In this document: in pieces, positions 22,546 to 35,141 of the stretch
How the letters are laid out: every line of letters begins with the position of its first letter
Position numbering within the stretch: the first letter of the stretch is position 1
Source: Lineolata rhizophorae
Taxonomy: Eukaryota > Ascomycota > Dothideomycetes > Lineolatales > Lineolataceae
Length of the DNA stretch: 64,000 nt
Direction of reading: 5' to 3'
NCBI GenBank assembly: GCA_010093515.1
Contig: MU001697.1
Coordinates: forward strand, 290,063-354,062
Translations under genes and position numbers: made by a program
The notes under the pieces: generated by a model
Seen by the model: only the letters and a program-made list of their open reading frames with translations
Databases searched by the model: none
What the model was told of the DNA's origin: nothing

Positions 22546-23867
22546 ATGATGGCATCATCGTCGTCGGCCGCCGCCGCTGCCGCGGGCACGGCGGCATCAC
22601 GGCTCGCCCGAGCGACAGCGACGACGACGGCCGCCGCCGCCGCCCCGACGAAGAAGCTGGCCGTCGCGAACGCGGTGCACGTGCGGGTGACGCCGGCGCC
22701 GGCAGGGCTGGCCGAGAGCAGGCAGGTGCTGCGGGTGCTGCAACGGTTCGGGGAGGTGGTCATGTTTAAGAATTTGAGGGTGAGTTGAGTGCTAGTTTTG
22801 GTGACTTTTGGCTGGCTACGTGGCGGCCAATTGGATTGGATTCTATGTTTTTCAATTATATGGGGCGTTTAACTGACTATGGCGTCCGAGCGCCGCAGTA
22901 CCAAGCTGAGAATCCCGTCCCAAACGCCTCGCTGGCTATATTCCGGGACGACGACGCCGCGGAGAACCTGCTCCGCGCGTCGCCGCTGCGATTCTCTCTC
23001 GAACCCGTCACGGCTCCCTCCTCTTCCGCCTCCGCGTCTTCCTCTCCAGCCCCCTCGTCTTCCTCCAGCGCTGCCGACCTCGACCCTGACCTCGAGCTCG
23101 ATTCCGACCCCGAATTCTCGGCTGCACTCTCCTCTCTCAGATACCCTCCCGACGCCAATCCCTCTACCGAGCCCGCGCCCTCCTCGCGTCCGCGCAATGC
23201 GGAGGAAATGACGCGGCCAAGCAGGCTGCTCAACAACCGGACGGAGCTGAGACCGGGCATGCGAGAGGAATTCAGGTGGCCAATGGCTGCGGTGCGGCGG
23301 CGGAAGGATAAGGACAAAGTTGTCGCGCCGTGGGACGTCCTCTCGGGAAAGAGCGGAGGGCACGGGTTTGGACTGGGTACGGCCGAGGCGAGGGGGCCTG
23401 TGGTGAGGGATGTGGAATCACTGGGCTCCGTCGGCGAGGAGAGCGGCACCCGCAGCAGCGAAGGATGGGAAGAAGAAGACGGCGCCACCTTGGACCCTGC
23501 AGAAGCAGAAGCGGAAGCAGAAGTGGGCGCAGGCCCAGCGCCAACGCCAGCGCCGACACCCGGCCTCCGCACCTTCCACCTGCACGCCCGCCACTCGCTC
23601 AAGAACCACCAGGACTGGATCGAGCACTCGCGCTTCTGGTGGCACTTCCAGCCGCACGCCGGGTCCGCGCCGCAGCAGGACCTCGCGCGCCAGGTGCCGA
23701 CGCCGGGGCTGAGCGACGTGGCGGCGCTGCGCAAGGGCTCGCGCGGCCAGCAGTGTCCGCCGGCGAGGGTGCGGGCCCAGGAAGCGGGCCGGATTCGCGC
23801 GCGCATGTCGCTAGCGGAGATGTGGGATGAGGGGGAGCGGCGGAGGCGGCAGGGGAGGGAGGGGTGA
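22546..23867 (+). CDS. RRM-like protein of unknown role
   Basis: Two exons, 22546-22779 and 22899-23867, split by a 119-nt GT-AG intron at phase 0, give 400 residues; a second ATG at 22549 is equally possible. The N-terminus is Ala/Ser/Thr-rich and could be a mitochondrial presequence. An RNA-recognition-motif-like fold follows at about residues 40-115: a beta strand (NAVHVRVTPAP), a helix (ESRQVLRVLQRFGEV), then after the intron a beta strand (ASLAIFRD) and a helix (DAAENLLRASP). The middle is Ser/Pro/Asp/Glu-rich. A second ordered part near the C-terminus (FHLHARHSLKNHQDWIEHSRFWWHF) and a basic tail complete it. The intron splits the RRM-like domain, so neither exon alone shows it. The function is unknown; RNA binding is an inference. 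Confidence 0.75.
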
Positions 23868-24018
23868 TTTTGAGGAGAAGGGGGGAAAAGAGTGAGGTGT
23901 ACTGAAATGTTTTGACGCATCATGCACTAAGCACACAGACGAATTAAAACCCAGCGCACATTGAAAAGGGGCAGTTGGCAAAAGTACGGAATGTCTACGT
24001 TATGTTCGTTGAACGAGG

Positions 24019-25032
24019 CTAGCTACATATGCTCTGGTCGCTTTCCCAGCCTCCGGGGAAGAGGGTTGCTTGCGATACCCTGGACAAACGGATTGCCCAG
24101 TCGCGACGAATGTATCGGAGGTCGACCCAATTGGAGCCCTGCGTGCAAGGTCGATAGGCGCTCACATCAGATGGCCATGCTTCTTCGATCTTACCAAGAT
24201 CCTCCGAAGTGAGCTTGTACCTCTCGTGGAGCTCAGTGTCGCCAAACAAGAACGGTAAGGCCTCGACGGCGTCATCTTCCTTGACCGTGGCCTTGTACGG
24301 ATGCAGCATCTTCAGCATCTCCCCGAAGACGTCGAACTCGGGGTCGCCGAACATAAGGATGCACATTTTCTCCATGAAGAACGCGAGGACCTGAAAGGCG
24401 CGACCGTGGCCGTCTGGTCCCATGCAAAGCTCGGTCTCGTACCAGCGTTGGCACTGGGACGCCTTGCACGAGTACTGGGTGAGGAAGGCGTGAACCAGCT
24501 GGTGTACGAGCGCACCGAGCACCCTCGGGACGTTCATGTCGCGCAAGAGCCCCTCCTCAAACAACTCGATCGTATTCGTCTCGCGAATGTACCGGCCCTT
24601 GACCCAAACATCATCCTCCAGCCTCGGCGCCCTCTCGCGTTCCCACCTTACGGCCGGCACCTCAAGGTACCCGTTGAACAGCGCCCCGTTCAGGTCGCGC
24701 GCGACATGCTCGAGCACCGCGCGCATCGCAGCCGGGTCTGCACCGTGCACGTGGTGGTTCCGCTCTATGAAGGCAAAGCGCGTCAAACGCGCGCCCTCGT
24801 CGATGCGCGCCCTCGGCTCGCCCGCCGGGTGCTGTCGGTGGCCCGAAGCCGCCATCAGCCAGAAGGCTACGTCCACCGGGTCGTAGCCGTGGCGGCGCAG
24901 CTTCTGTATCTCGAAGGACAAGAAGTCTGGCGGCAGACGGGGCAGACGGGCGCCGCAGCGGCATTTCGTCATTGGGTCGGAGATGTGTTGGATGGGGGCG
25001 TGCTGTCTGTTGCAACTCTTGGCGCCTGGCAT
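24019..25032 (-). CDS. SprT-like domain protein with HQxxH in place of HExxH
   Basis: Single-exon protein of 337 residues starting at an ATG. The N-terminus has a CxC pair (KCRCGARLP) and a 40-residue leader. The middle resembles the SprT/Spartan-like zinc-peptidase fold: LGALVHQLVHAFL (His177, Gln178, His181), followed by GPDGHGRAF with a third potential zinc ligand, His209. The Glu that activates water in HExxH is Gln here (codon CAG), so zinc binding may persist while proteolysis is doubtful. The C-terminal 120 residues include a Trp-rich end (GSNWVDLRYIRRDWAIRL). Family members usually cut DNA-protein crosslinks or are uncharacterised fungal SprT-like proteins; a structural or regulatory role is an inference here. 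The gene is convergent with the RRM-like gene, with 151 bp between stop codons. Confidence 0.75.
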   Translation of the reverse strand: MPGAKSCNRQHAPIQHISDPMTKCRCGARLPRLPPDFLSFEIQKLRRHGYDPVDVAFWLMAASGHRQHPAGEPRARIDEGARLTRFAFIERNHHVHGADPAAMRAVLEHVARDLNGALFNGYLEVPAVRWERERAPRLEDDVWVKGRYIRETNTIELFEEGLLRDMNVPRVLGALVHQLVHAFLTQYSCKASQCQRWYETELCMGPDGHGRAFQVLAFFMEKMCILMFGDPEFDVFGEMLKMLHPYKATVKEDDAVEALPFLFGDTELHERYKLTSEDLGKIEEAWPSDVSAYRPCTQGSNWVDLRYIRRDWAIRLSRVSQATLFPGGWESDQSICS

Positions 25033-26330
25033 TGTGCCGGGTGTTGGTCGTGGGCTCTCAACTTGCTATGATATTGAGGGATATACTGGCAGTTGAGCCA
25101 GAAAATTCTCCGATTTGAAGTTAGCGGGCGGTGAATCGAGAGATCCGACGTTAAAGACCCGCGATGCGTAGTGCGAGGTAGATAGCGTATAGATGAAAGA
25201 ATAGGCCGTCCCTAGAATATTTGAGCGGGAGAGAATGCATCAAGACATTGTAAGGGCTGGCGTTGCGGACAAAGGCGATGGCTTATACTATGTAAAAACT
25301 ATGTATTAAGTAGGAAAGTGTTAATCGCCAAAGCTAGCCGATTTGAACTGAAAGGTGAATGCTGGGACTCTCTAGAACTACTTCTCTGTTTCGCCCTAGT
25401 GTTCGACTTACATGAGCAATATAAGCCTATTATCGTTGCCGGAGAACACCAACTTTGGTGCTAATATGTCGTTGTTCTGAGACATCATCCAGTTGACGCA
25501 ATGCATTGTTAGACCTGACCATTGTGCTAGAACGTTCTCGTGATAGCTTAGACAACGGTCTATGCTACTGATTGAAACAATCAAATGAGGACATAGAACC
25601 CATCTAGTGAGTAGCTAGATCATTGATTAATACCTATGGTCTGCCTTCTTAAACTTCCGCAAGCTCTTCGATCACACATGGCACCAGTGCATTCCAAAAA
25701 CTGTAAGTGAATGTCAAGAATAGGTTGGGTGAGGATGCTCGACTAATGCTTCGTGTAGAGCCTCAAGCATTATATCAAAACAACGCCGTGTCGAGTACAC
25801 TAGATTTTCGTTTCTCCTATCCTTACCTTACAACTGAGTTCCCCAAATAATTCGAGCAATCTGACATTCAATTGGAATTATGCTCTATCGCCTAGATCTA
25901 CTGCCTTCTCCTTTTAATTTTATTTACGAAAGACTAACCGGGGAGAGCTAGAAATAGGCGCACAGAAAAGCGATTGAGAATAAGTAGTTGTCTATCACAT
26001 AGGTAATGCAATATATTGTATTAGTGATGTCTAGGCTACACAAGGATTCTTCTCGTTGCTACGACGCTGCAGCACAGGCTTTCAAAACTTCAAGAGAATA
26101 TTAGATCTAGAACGGGAGCCGCACTCGAAAAGCAAAACGTGTTTGCATTTAACCTAGAAGTCCCTAGATGTAGAACGCACGAGCTCACTGTAAAGGACAG
26201 ATGCACTTTATCATTGATATTCAAAATCCTGTCGCTCCACCGTCGTAGTAAATGTCCTCGACAAGCCTCCGGAATAATGCATCTTATCCCATGCATACTC
26301 TCAGTCCTCCCTTCCAAAAAAAAAAAAAAA
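25033..26330. other. AT-rich intergenic region
   Basis: 1.3 kb with no coding frame above about 90 codons. It is AT- and TpA-rich between about 25200 and 26100 and shows no repeat structure by eye. An A15 run at about 26316-26330 abuts the stop codon of the GH51 gene, so the arabinofuranosidase mRNA would carry a T-run directly after its stop. Confidence 0.45.
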
Positions 26331-29303
<2,973 letters not shown>

Positions 29304-31073
29304 ATGGCGCTTCCGCCGAAGTGGTATCAGGTATATGACCTGGTTCCGAGCTGGAGGTGAATTGAACGAGTGCTTACGGATTCACCTCTAGTTCCTCGTT
29401 TGCGTCTTTGCTTCCTTAGGTTCAGTCCTGTACGGATATGACCTGGGAGTCATTGCCGAAGTCGTCGCCAGCCAGGACTTTCTGGATAGGTTTGATCCTA
29501 CTGAGCCAGAGAGGTGAGTGACCCGGGCCCGTAGGGCAATGCAGTTGCTAACAATCCGCCAGGGATGCCGTTGTCTCCGTGTTCACCGGAGGTGCTTTCG
29601 TCGGGGCCATGTTCGGTGGCCCCGTCGGCGACTGGCTTGGGCGGAAATTGACTATCATGTTGGGCGCCGTAGTCTTTTTGCTGGGAGGATGTCTTCAGAC
29701 CGGTGCACAGAACCTTAGCTATCTGTACAGCGGTCGCCTCTTCGCAGGACTGGGGTAGGTGCGGCTGTTGAGTCATCTTTAAAGCTTTGACTGACAATTT
29801 TCAGTGTTGGCTTCTTGGTCATGATTATTCCCATGTACCAGGCCGAGTTGGCTCACCCTAGCATCCGTGGTCGCGTGACTGCGTTGCAGCAATTCATGCT
29901 TGGCATCGGTGCTGTGATTGCCGCTTGGGCATCGTGGGGTTAGTCTAGCCCACATAAAAGCAGTGTTGACGTCTTACTAACGAGAGCAGGCAACTTTATC
30001 AACTACACTGACAGCCGGCAATGGCGTATAAGCCTGGGGATCCAGAACATCCCGGCAGTCCTGCTCATCGCCTTCATACTCCTGATGCCCGAGTCGCCTC
30101 GCTGGCTCATCAGCCACAATAAGCCCGAGAAGGGCCTCGCGACTCTAGCACAGCTTCATGCGCACGGGAACGAGCACGACGCCTGGGTGCGCGCTGAGTA
30201 CGAAATGATCCAGGAGGCGGTGACGTTCGAGAAGGAGCACGAGGCCAAGTCGTACGCGGAGCTATTCACGGACCGGTCCAGCTTCCGGCGCTTGCTGCTG
30301 GCGTGCTCGTTGCAGGCGTCCGTGCAAATGACGGGCGTGTCGGCTATTCAGTACTATTCAGTCACCATCTTCGGCCAGATCGGCATCTCTGGCGCCGATG
30401 CACTCGAATACCAGGGCATCAACTCGTGGATCGCCCTCATAGCCCAGTTTTGCTGCATACTCTTCATCGACCGTTTCGGCCGCCGCTGGCCTCTCATTTT
30501 GGGCAACCTTGGCAACATGGTGACCTTCATCGTCGCCACAATCTTGCTTGCTGAGTTCCCGCCGGGTACCACAGGCAACGAAAGCGCCTCCTGGGGATTT
30601 ATCGTCATGACTTGGGTGTACAACTTCTCCTTCAGCTGCACGTGCGGGCCGCTGTCGTGGATCATCCCGGCGGAGATTTTTGACACCAAGACGAGATCCA
30701 AGGGTGTATCGCTTGCGACGATGACGAGCTTTGCCTTCAACACCATGATTGGGCAAGTCACTGGCATCGCGATGAACGACGTGGGATACAAGTACTACTA
30801 TCTATTCATCGTAGGTCAACCCCTTTGGTCTATTGATTTTGGACCTAGTATGCTCATTTCTCGCAGATTTGCAACTTCACCAACGCCTTGTGGTTTTGGG
30901 CCATATTGCCCGAGACGTCTAAGCGTCCGTTGGAGGAGATGAACTACTTGTTCACTAACGCCCCGCTCTTCGTGCCAACCATGAAGCGCTCCGATTATGA
31001 GCCTCGTGCCCTTGAACGCAAGGCCTCGGAGTACCAGGCCAAGGGTACCGTTGAGAGTAAGGATGCTGTGTAG
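29304..31073 (+). CDS. MFS sugar transporter (sugar porter family)
   Basis: Plasma-membrane sugar:proton symporter, predicted at 500 residues with 12 membrane spans. Six exons: 29304-29330, 29392-29513, 29563-29754, 29805-29938, 29990-30810 and 30867-31073. Introns are 49-61 nt and all phases agree. Sugar-porter signatures are present: GDWLGRK between spans 2 and 3, GRLFAGLGVGF, the loop PESPRWL, DRFGRR between spans 8 and 9, PAEIFDTKTRSKG, and PETSKRPLEEM after the last span. Exon 1 is only 27 nt (ATG through CAG). Divergent placement next to a GH51 arabinofuranosidase suggests that it imports L-arabinose or an arabino-oligosaccharide; the substrate cannot be read from the sequence. Confidence 0.92.
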
Positions 31074-31773
31074 GTGTTCCGCTATTGAATATTGGGACTG
31101 TATCCTTTAATTCAAGGGACCGTGGAATTATAGTATTTCAAGGTAAAAAGTCGTAGTAAATTGCCCGTAGCCCATCATACAATGACCTGGAAGTTGTGGG
31201 CAATGCCACAAATATTCAGTAGTACCAGGCCTCTAGACAGTGAATGTCCCATGTAAGGCTCTTCCGTCAAAGACTAAGCTCAGTCAGAATCTATGAAATT
31301 CAGTCGTTTGATTGAAATTAGTCCTGGCTAATAGGCAAGCAAATAGCATGCTGAAGTGTGAATTCGTAAGGGATTGCCTCTCCTCCATTATTCGCTTTGT
31401 TTTAGTAATCGTCGACGAAATTCCATGGCATAGAAGGAGTAGATTGCTGCAAAAAGTACACTGTCCGCAACAATCGGCAGTCTCGAAATCAACTCAATCC
31501 GAGATGACCCGAGACTTTGGAGTCACGCAGTGAACTTTGTATGCTAGCGGATCTAGCTAATTACCTGTTTTGGTTTAGGCCCATCTGGTCTTGATCAGAC
31601 TGGGCTATGACGTAACGCTCTCGGATAGCGGGACCCGCCTCACACAGGACCGTGGCTGACTCTGGTTCCCGTCAATTTGCTACAAGCTGCCAGTACCTGG
31701 TCACACCGCAATTCACTTTCTTTCCAAGCGTAGAAAGGTCCATTTCAACACCCGAAGGATCACAGTCGCCACC
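31074..31773. other. Intergenic region between transporter and unknown gene
   Basis: 700 bp, moderately AT-rich, without a supported gene. It holds the transporter 3' UTR and the promoter of the gene at 31774; no specific element was recognised. Confidence 0.5.
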
Positions 31774-32590
31774 ATGGTGCTTGGGCTCATGGTCATCACC
31801 GCCATCCCGACGGTAACGGGGATTTCGCTCGGGGTGCGCGAACAGAAGAAGCAGAATGCAGAGATGGCCAACGAGTCGCGCATGGTCAAGTTCAACCTAG
31901 AAGTGTACTGCGAAGCGCCCGAGATCAATGGGACCATGATCGTCTTGCGAAACGACAAGGTGAGCGAGCCATGGGTTTCTTATCCCGTCCTGTCCGAGCT
32001 GTTGGTTCGGCCCGGGCCCATAACGCGTACCGTTCCCAACTGAAGCGAGCGCGTGCACCATGGATCTGGTTTCCAGGACATCTCAATGGAATCAGACTTC
32101 GTCCGAACCATGGATCCGCTAACCAGCCAGGCAGGTGTACGTCCATCCGAAAAACCCAACAACCAACCAGCCGCTCCCGTCACCAACGACCGGTCGCGCC
32201 CCGCACCCCTTCACCGGCTTCTACATCCAGTACCCCGACGAAGAGCGCTCGCCGACGCGCGGCCTCGTCAGCACGATCTCAAATGACCCGCCCATGCTGA
32301 ACTGGATCTACTGTGACAAGGACACGCACGAGCTGAAGTACGGCAACCGGACGCAGTCGCGCGAGCACATCATCGGCGAGTGGGACTGGACCAAGGACGA
32401 GGTGGGCCTGACGCTCGAGGGCTGGGAAGGCTTCGTCGCCGTCGAGGAGGAGCCGGGACAGTGGGCCCTGTATTACGATCGGAACAATGACAACTTGAGA
32501 GGCTTGGCGAGGCCGAGAGGGAAGAGGAAGTTGCAGTGTAGCTTGGAGAGGAAAATTTTGCCTGAGGAGATGCAGAACAAGGACAAGTGA
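31774..32590 (+). CDS. Small fungal protein of unknown function with N-terminal hydrophobic segment
   Basis: Two exons, 31774-31959 and 32135-32590, with a 175-nt intron ending after a GCTAACC branch-like sequence; phase 0 on both sides, 213 residues. The ATG has a near-ideal context (CGCCACCATGG). Residues 1-20 (MVLGLMVITAIPTVTGISLG) are hydrophobic and could be a membrane anchor. The rest reads as one compact domain: MVKFNLEVYCEAPE, KVYVHPKNP across the junction, HPFTGFYIQYPDEERSPTRG, MLNWIYCDKDTHELKYGNR, and GEWDWTKDEVGLTLEGWEGFVAVEEE. It has the look of a conserved ascomycete family, but no named function is recognised. It is convergent with the MFS gene at 33191, with about 600 bp between stops. 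Confidence 0.82.
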
Positions 32591-33190
32591 AGTGAGATGA
32601 GTCGTGCTGTAGGGATAATATGTTCGATGGCGTGGTTTATGGCGGTACGGGCTCGGAGTTGTGGTTCTGCACTAGGTGTAGTGGATATAAGGCGTTGTTA
32701 TGGTTCGTAGTTCGGTAAGACGGGTTGGAACGAAGCGGTAATCATGGGAGTCTTCACGTCCGCTCGGTTGTCATTTGGGACTCATCGTTAATAGTGGCGT
32801 TGACGGTCGAAGAAGCTATGTTATGGATCGGAACAGTTTCCGCACGGTGCAACGGGAAGCATGGAAAATGGCGAGGTATACGACATTAATGAACAAAAGG
32901 TCTTTACTAGCATGGCAAATCTGGGCGAGGGATCGTACAGGATAATATGTCTAATGAGAAGTGACGACATGAGGATATGTTGCGCCTACGGAAATAGTCC
33001 GTGGCTCGTTAGAAATCTACAAAACGGGGCAGAAAAAAGTCATTCAGCCGCCCACCAACACGAAATTAGATAGACCAAGTCTAGAATGCTAATCCAAAGC
33101 CGAAACACCTTCAAATGCAATCGCTCAGAGAGCCGCCCAATGCATCCATTCCAAGCAACCCGGTCAAGCCCACTGAGGTTCACCCTACCG
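32591..33190. other. Convergent intergenic region
   Basis: 600 bp between two converging stop codons; expected to hold both 3' UTRs. No gene or repeat is recognised. Confidence 0.5.
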
Positions 33191-35141
33191 TCACTCGCCA
33201 TTCCTACTGGCCTCACCCCCACTCTCTTCATCCCTTTGATTTGCTCCATCTTCCTCATTCTTCTTCTTCCCCCAAATCCTCCCTCCCGTAAGCAGCACAA
33301 CCGGCACCGCACTCACGCCCGCCAGCAACCCCAACGTCCACGTCGTAGTTCCCCACCCGAACCTGTCCCTCATCATGCCACCCCAAAGCGGCCCGATCAT
33401 GCAACCGGCCGCGTACGCTACGTTGAAGAGGCCGTACGCCTGCGCATAGGCGCCCTTGGGCCCGAAGGCGCCCGGCCGCGCGCGCTCCTTCGCCTCGAGA
33501 ATGTAGCTCATCTCTGCCATAAGGGGACCGAGCACGGCGTTGCAGCCGAGCCCGATAAGCGCCAGCAACGCGCACAGAAGCGCCTTGTGGGCCAACGCGT
33601 CGCGCGTGGCGAGCCGCAGCAGCACCAAGCTCGGCGTCATGAGCACGAAGCCGGCCGTCGCCGGCCAGCGGGCGCCGTGCCGGTCCGAGACCCTGCCCAG
33701 CAGCGGCGCACACAGGGACGGCAGCGTCGCGGGCAGGAAGATGAGGCCGGCGCCCGTAGGGCCCCACGAGAAGGTGCTCGAGACGAAGAGCGGGAGCGTG
33801 CCATCAAAGGAGGTCAGGATGGAGGCCTGGGCGACGCAGCCCCAGAGGCAGGCCAGGACGCGGATCGAGCCGAGGAGGGTAACAATTGGAGGGAGGTGGA
33901 TGCGGCGGCAACGGTAAGATGAGGGCCTGGTAGAGGCGGCGGAAGTGGAGCCGAAAGAGGTGGTGCTGCTGTTGGGGGATGAAGGAGAGGAGGTAGGAAT
34001 TGTGCTTTGCGGGCTGGGCGACTCTTTATTTTGGGGCAGTTCCGATTCAGATTTGCACGTCGTGGGCGTGCTTGGCTCTTCTCGCAGCGCGAAGTCTTCG
34101 TGGTTGGTCGTACCAGGAGCAGGACATGGAATGTCTTCCGTTCTTTCTTCGGGACCCCGGCTTTTGTTGCCAGCACCAACATCATCCCTGAGCCACCTCG
34201 CCGCCACCTTCTTCTCGACCATAACGAGACGCAGTGCCACGTCTAGCGCGATCAGCCCGTAGCATATGCCGAACACAGCGTTATATCCGCCATGATCGAA
34301 CACAATGCCGCCCAGCAGCGGCGCCAGCAAGATGCCCATGCTCATGGAGAAGGCGACGTAGCCCATTGCGTGACCAACATCCTTAGGTCCTACCGTGTCG
34401 ACTAGTAGCGCCAGCCCAACGGTCCAGACCACGGCTGCCGAGATGCCTTGCAAGATGCGGCCCACGACCAGGATGGGGATATTGGAACCGACGTTAAGGA
34501 GGGCAGTGGTGGCGCCGAGAGCGAGTAGGCCAAGCAGGAGCGGCGTGCGCCGAGATGATGTCTGATCGGCGATCCATCCACATACGGCTGTAACAGGGTC
34601 AGTGGCTCGGAAGGGAAGTGAGGAAAACGGATAGTACGTACGGGACCCGGCGAGCAGGGCTGCGCCATATATCGCTATGAGAACGGCGACCCAATATTGG
34701 ACTGTGTAACCGAGTTAGAGCCCTACGTTCAGGGTCCTTCCTCACGTCGCTTGCATTCACTTTTTTTGTCTTGGGGTAGAAGACGAATTGTTTTGTTCGT
34801 AGGGAAATGCATACCTTTATCATGGGCCACCCCGGCTCTCTGTTCTAAAGCAAAAGGAATTACGGGAACAATAAGACCATATAGGAAAATATCCTACGGT
34901 CGTACTTGTTAGATAAGGATTTGGGAAATGGAAGGTGTGGTACGGAGATAGATAGGAAAGAACGAATGGAGAACGTAAATGCAATATAATTCTCAAACCA
35001 AGGAAACGGAAAACGTACAGTGAAAACAGCGATGGACACTGTCATGCAAATGAACCACTTGGACGATCTCGTCTCGAGTAACCATGGCCGCCGTTCACCG
35101 AACTGAAAATATTTTAAGACTAACGTTGCCCCTTTGGACAT
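33191..35141 (-). CDS. MFS transporter, DHA1/VMAT-like
   Basis: Predicted 12-span membrane carrier, probably a drug or metabolite:proton antiporter. Four exons on the minus strand, 35019-35141, 34815-34893, 34642-34701 and 33191-34587, give 552 residues with all phases consistent (introns 125, 113 and 54 nt). Spliced order: RPWLLETRSSKWF, span 1 into IFLYGLIVPVIPF, YWVAVLIAIYGAALLAGSPVCGW across the last intron, then GRILQGISAAVVWTVGLALLVDTVG and SMSMGILLAPLLGGIVFDHGG, typical of vesicular-amine-transporter-like fungal carriers. A Ser/Thr/Pro-rich central loop of about 90 residues separates the halves. The tail is acidic and basic (KKKNEEDG...). The start at 35141 is the first usable ATG; an extra upstream exon cannot be excluded because a TTTTCAG lies 38 nt inside exon 1. 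The substrate is unknown. Confidence 0.88.
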
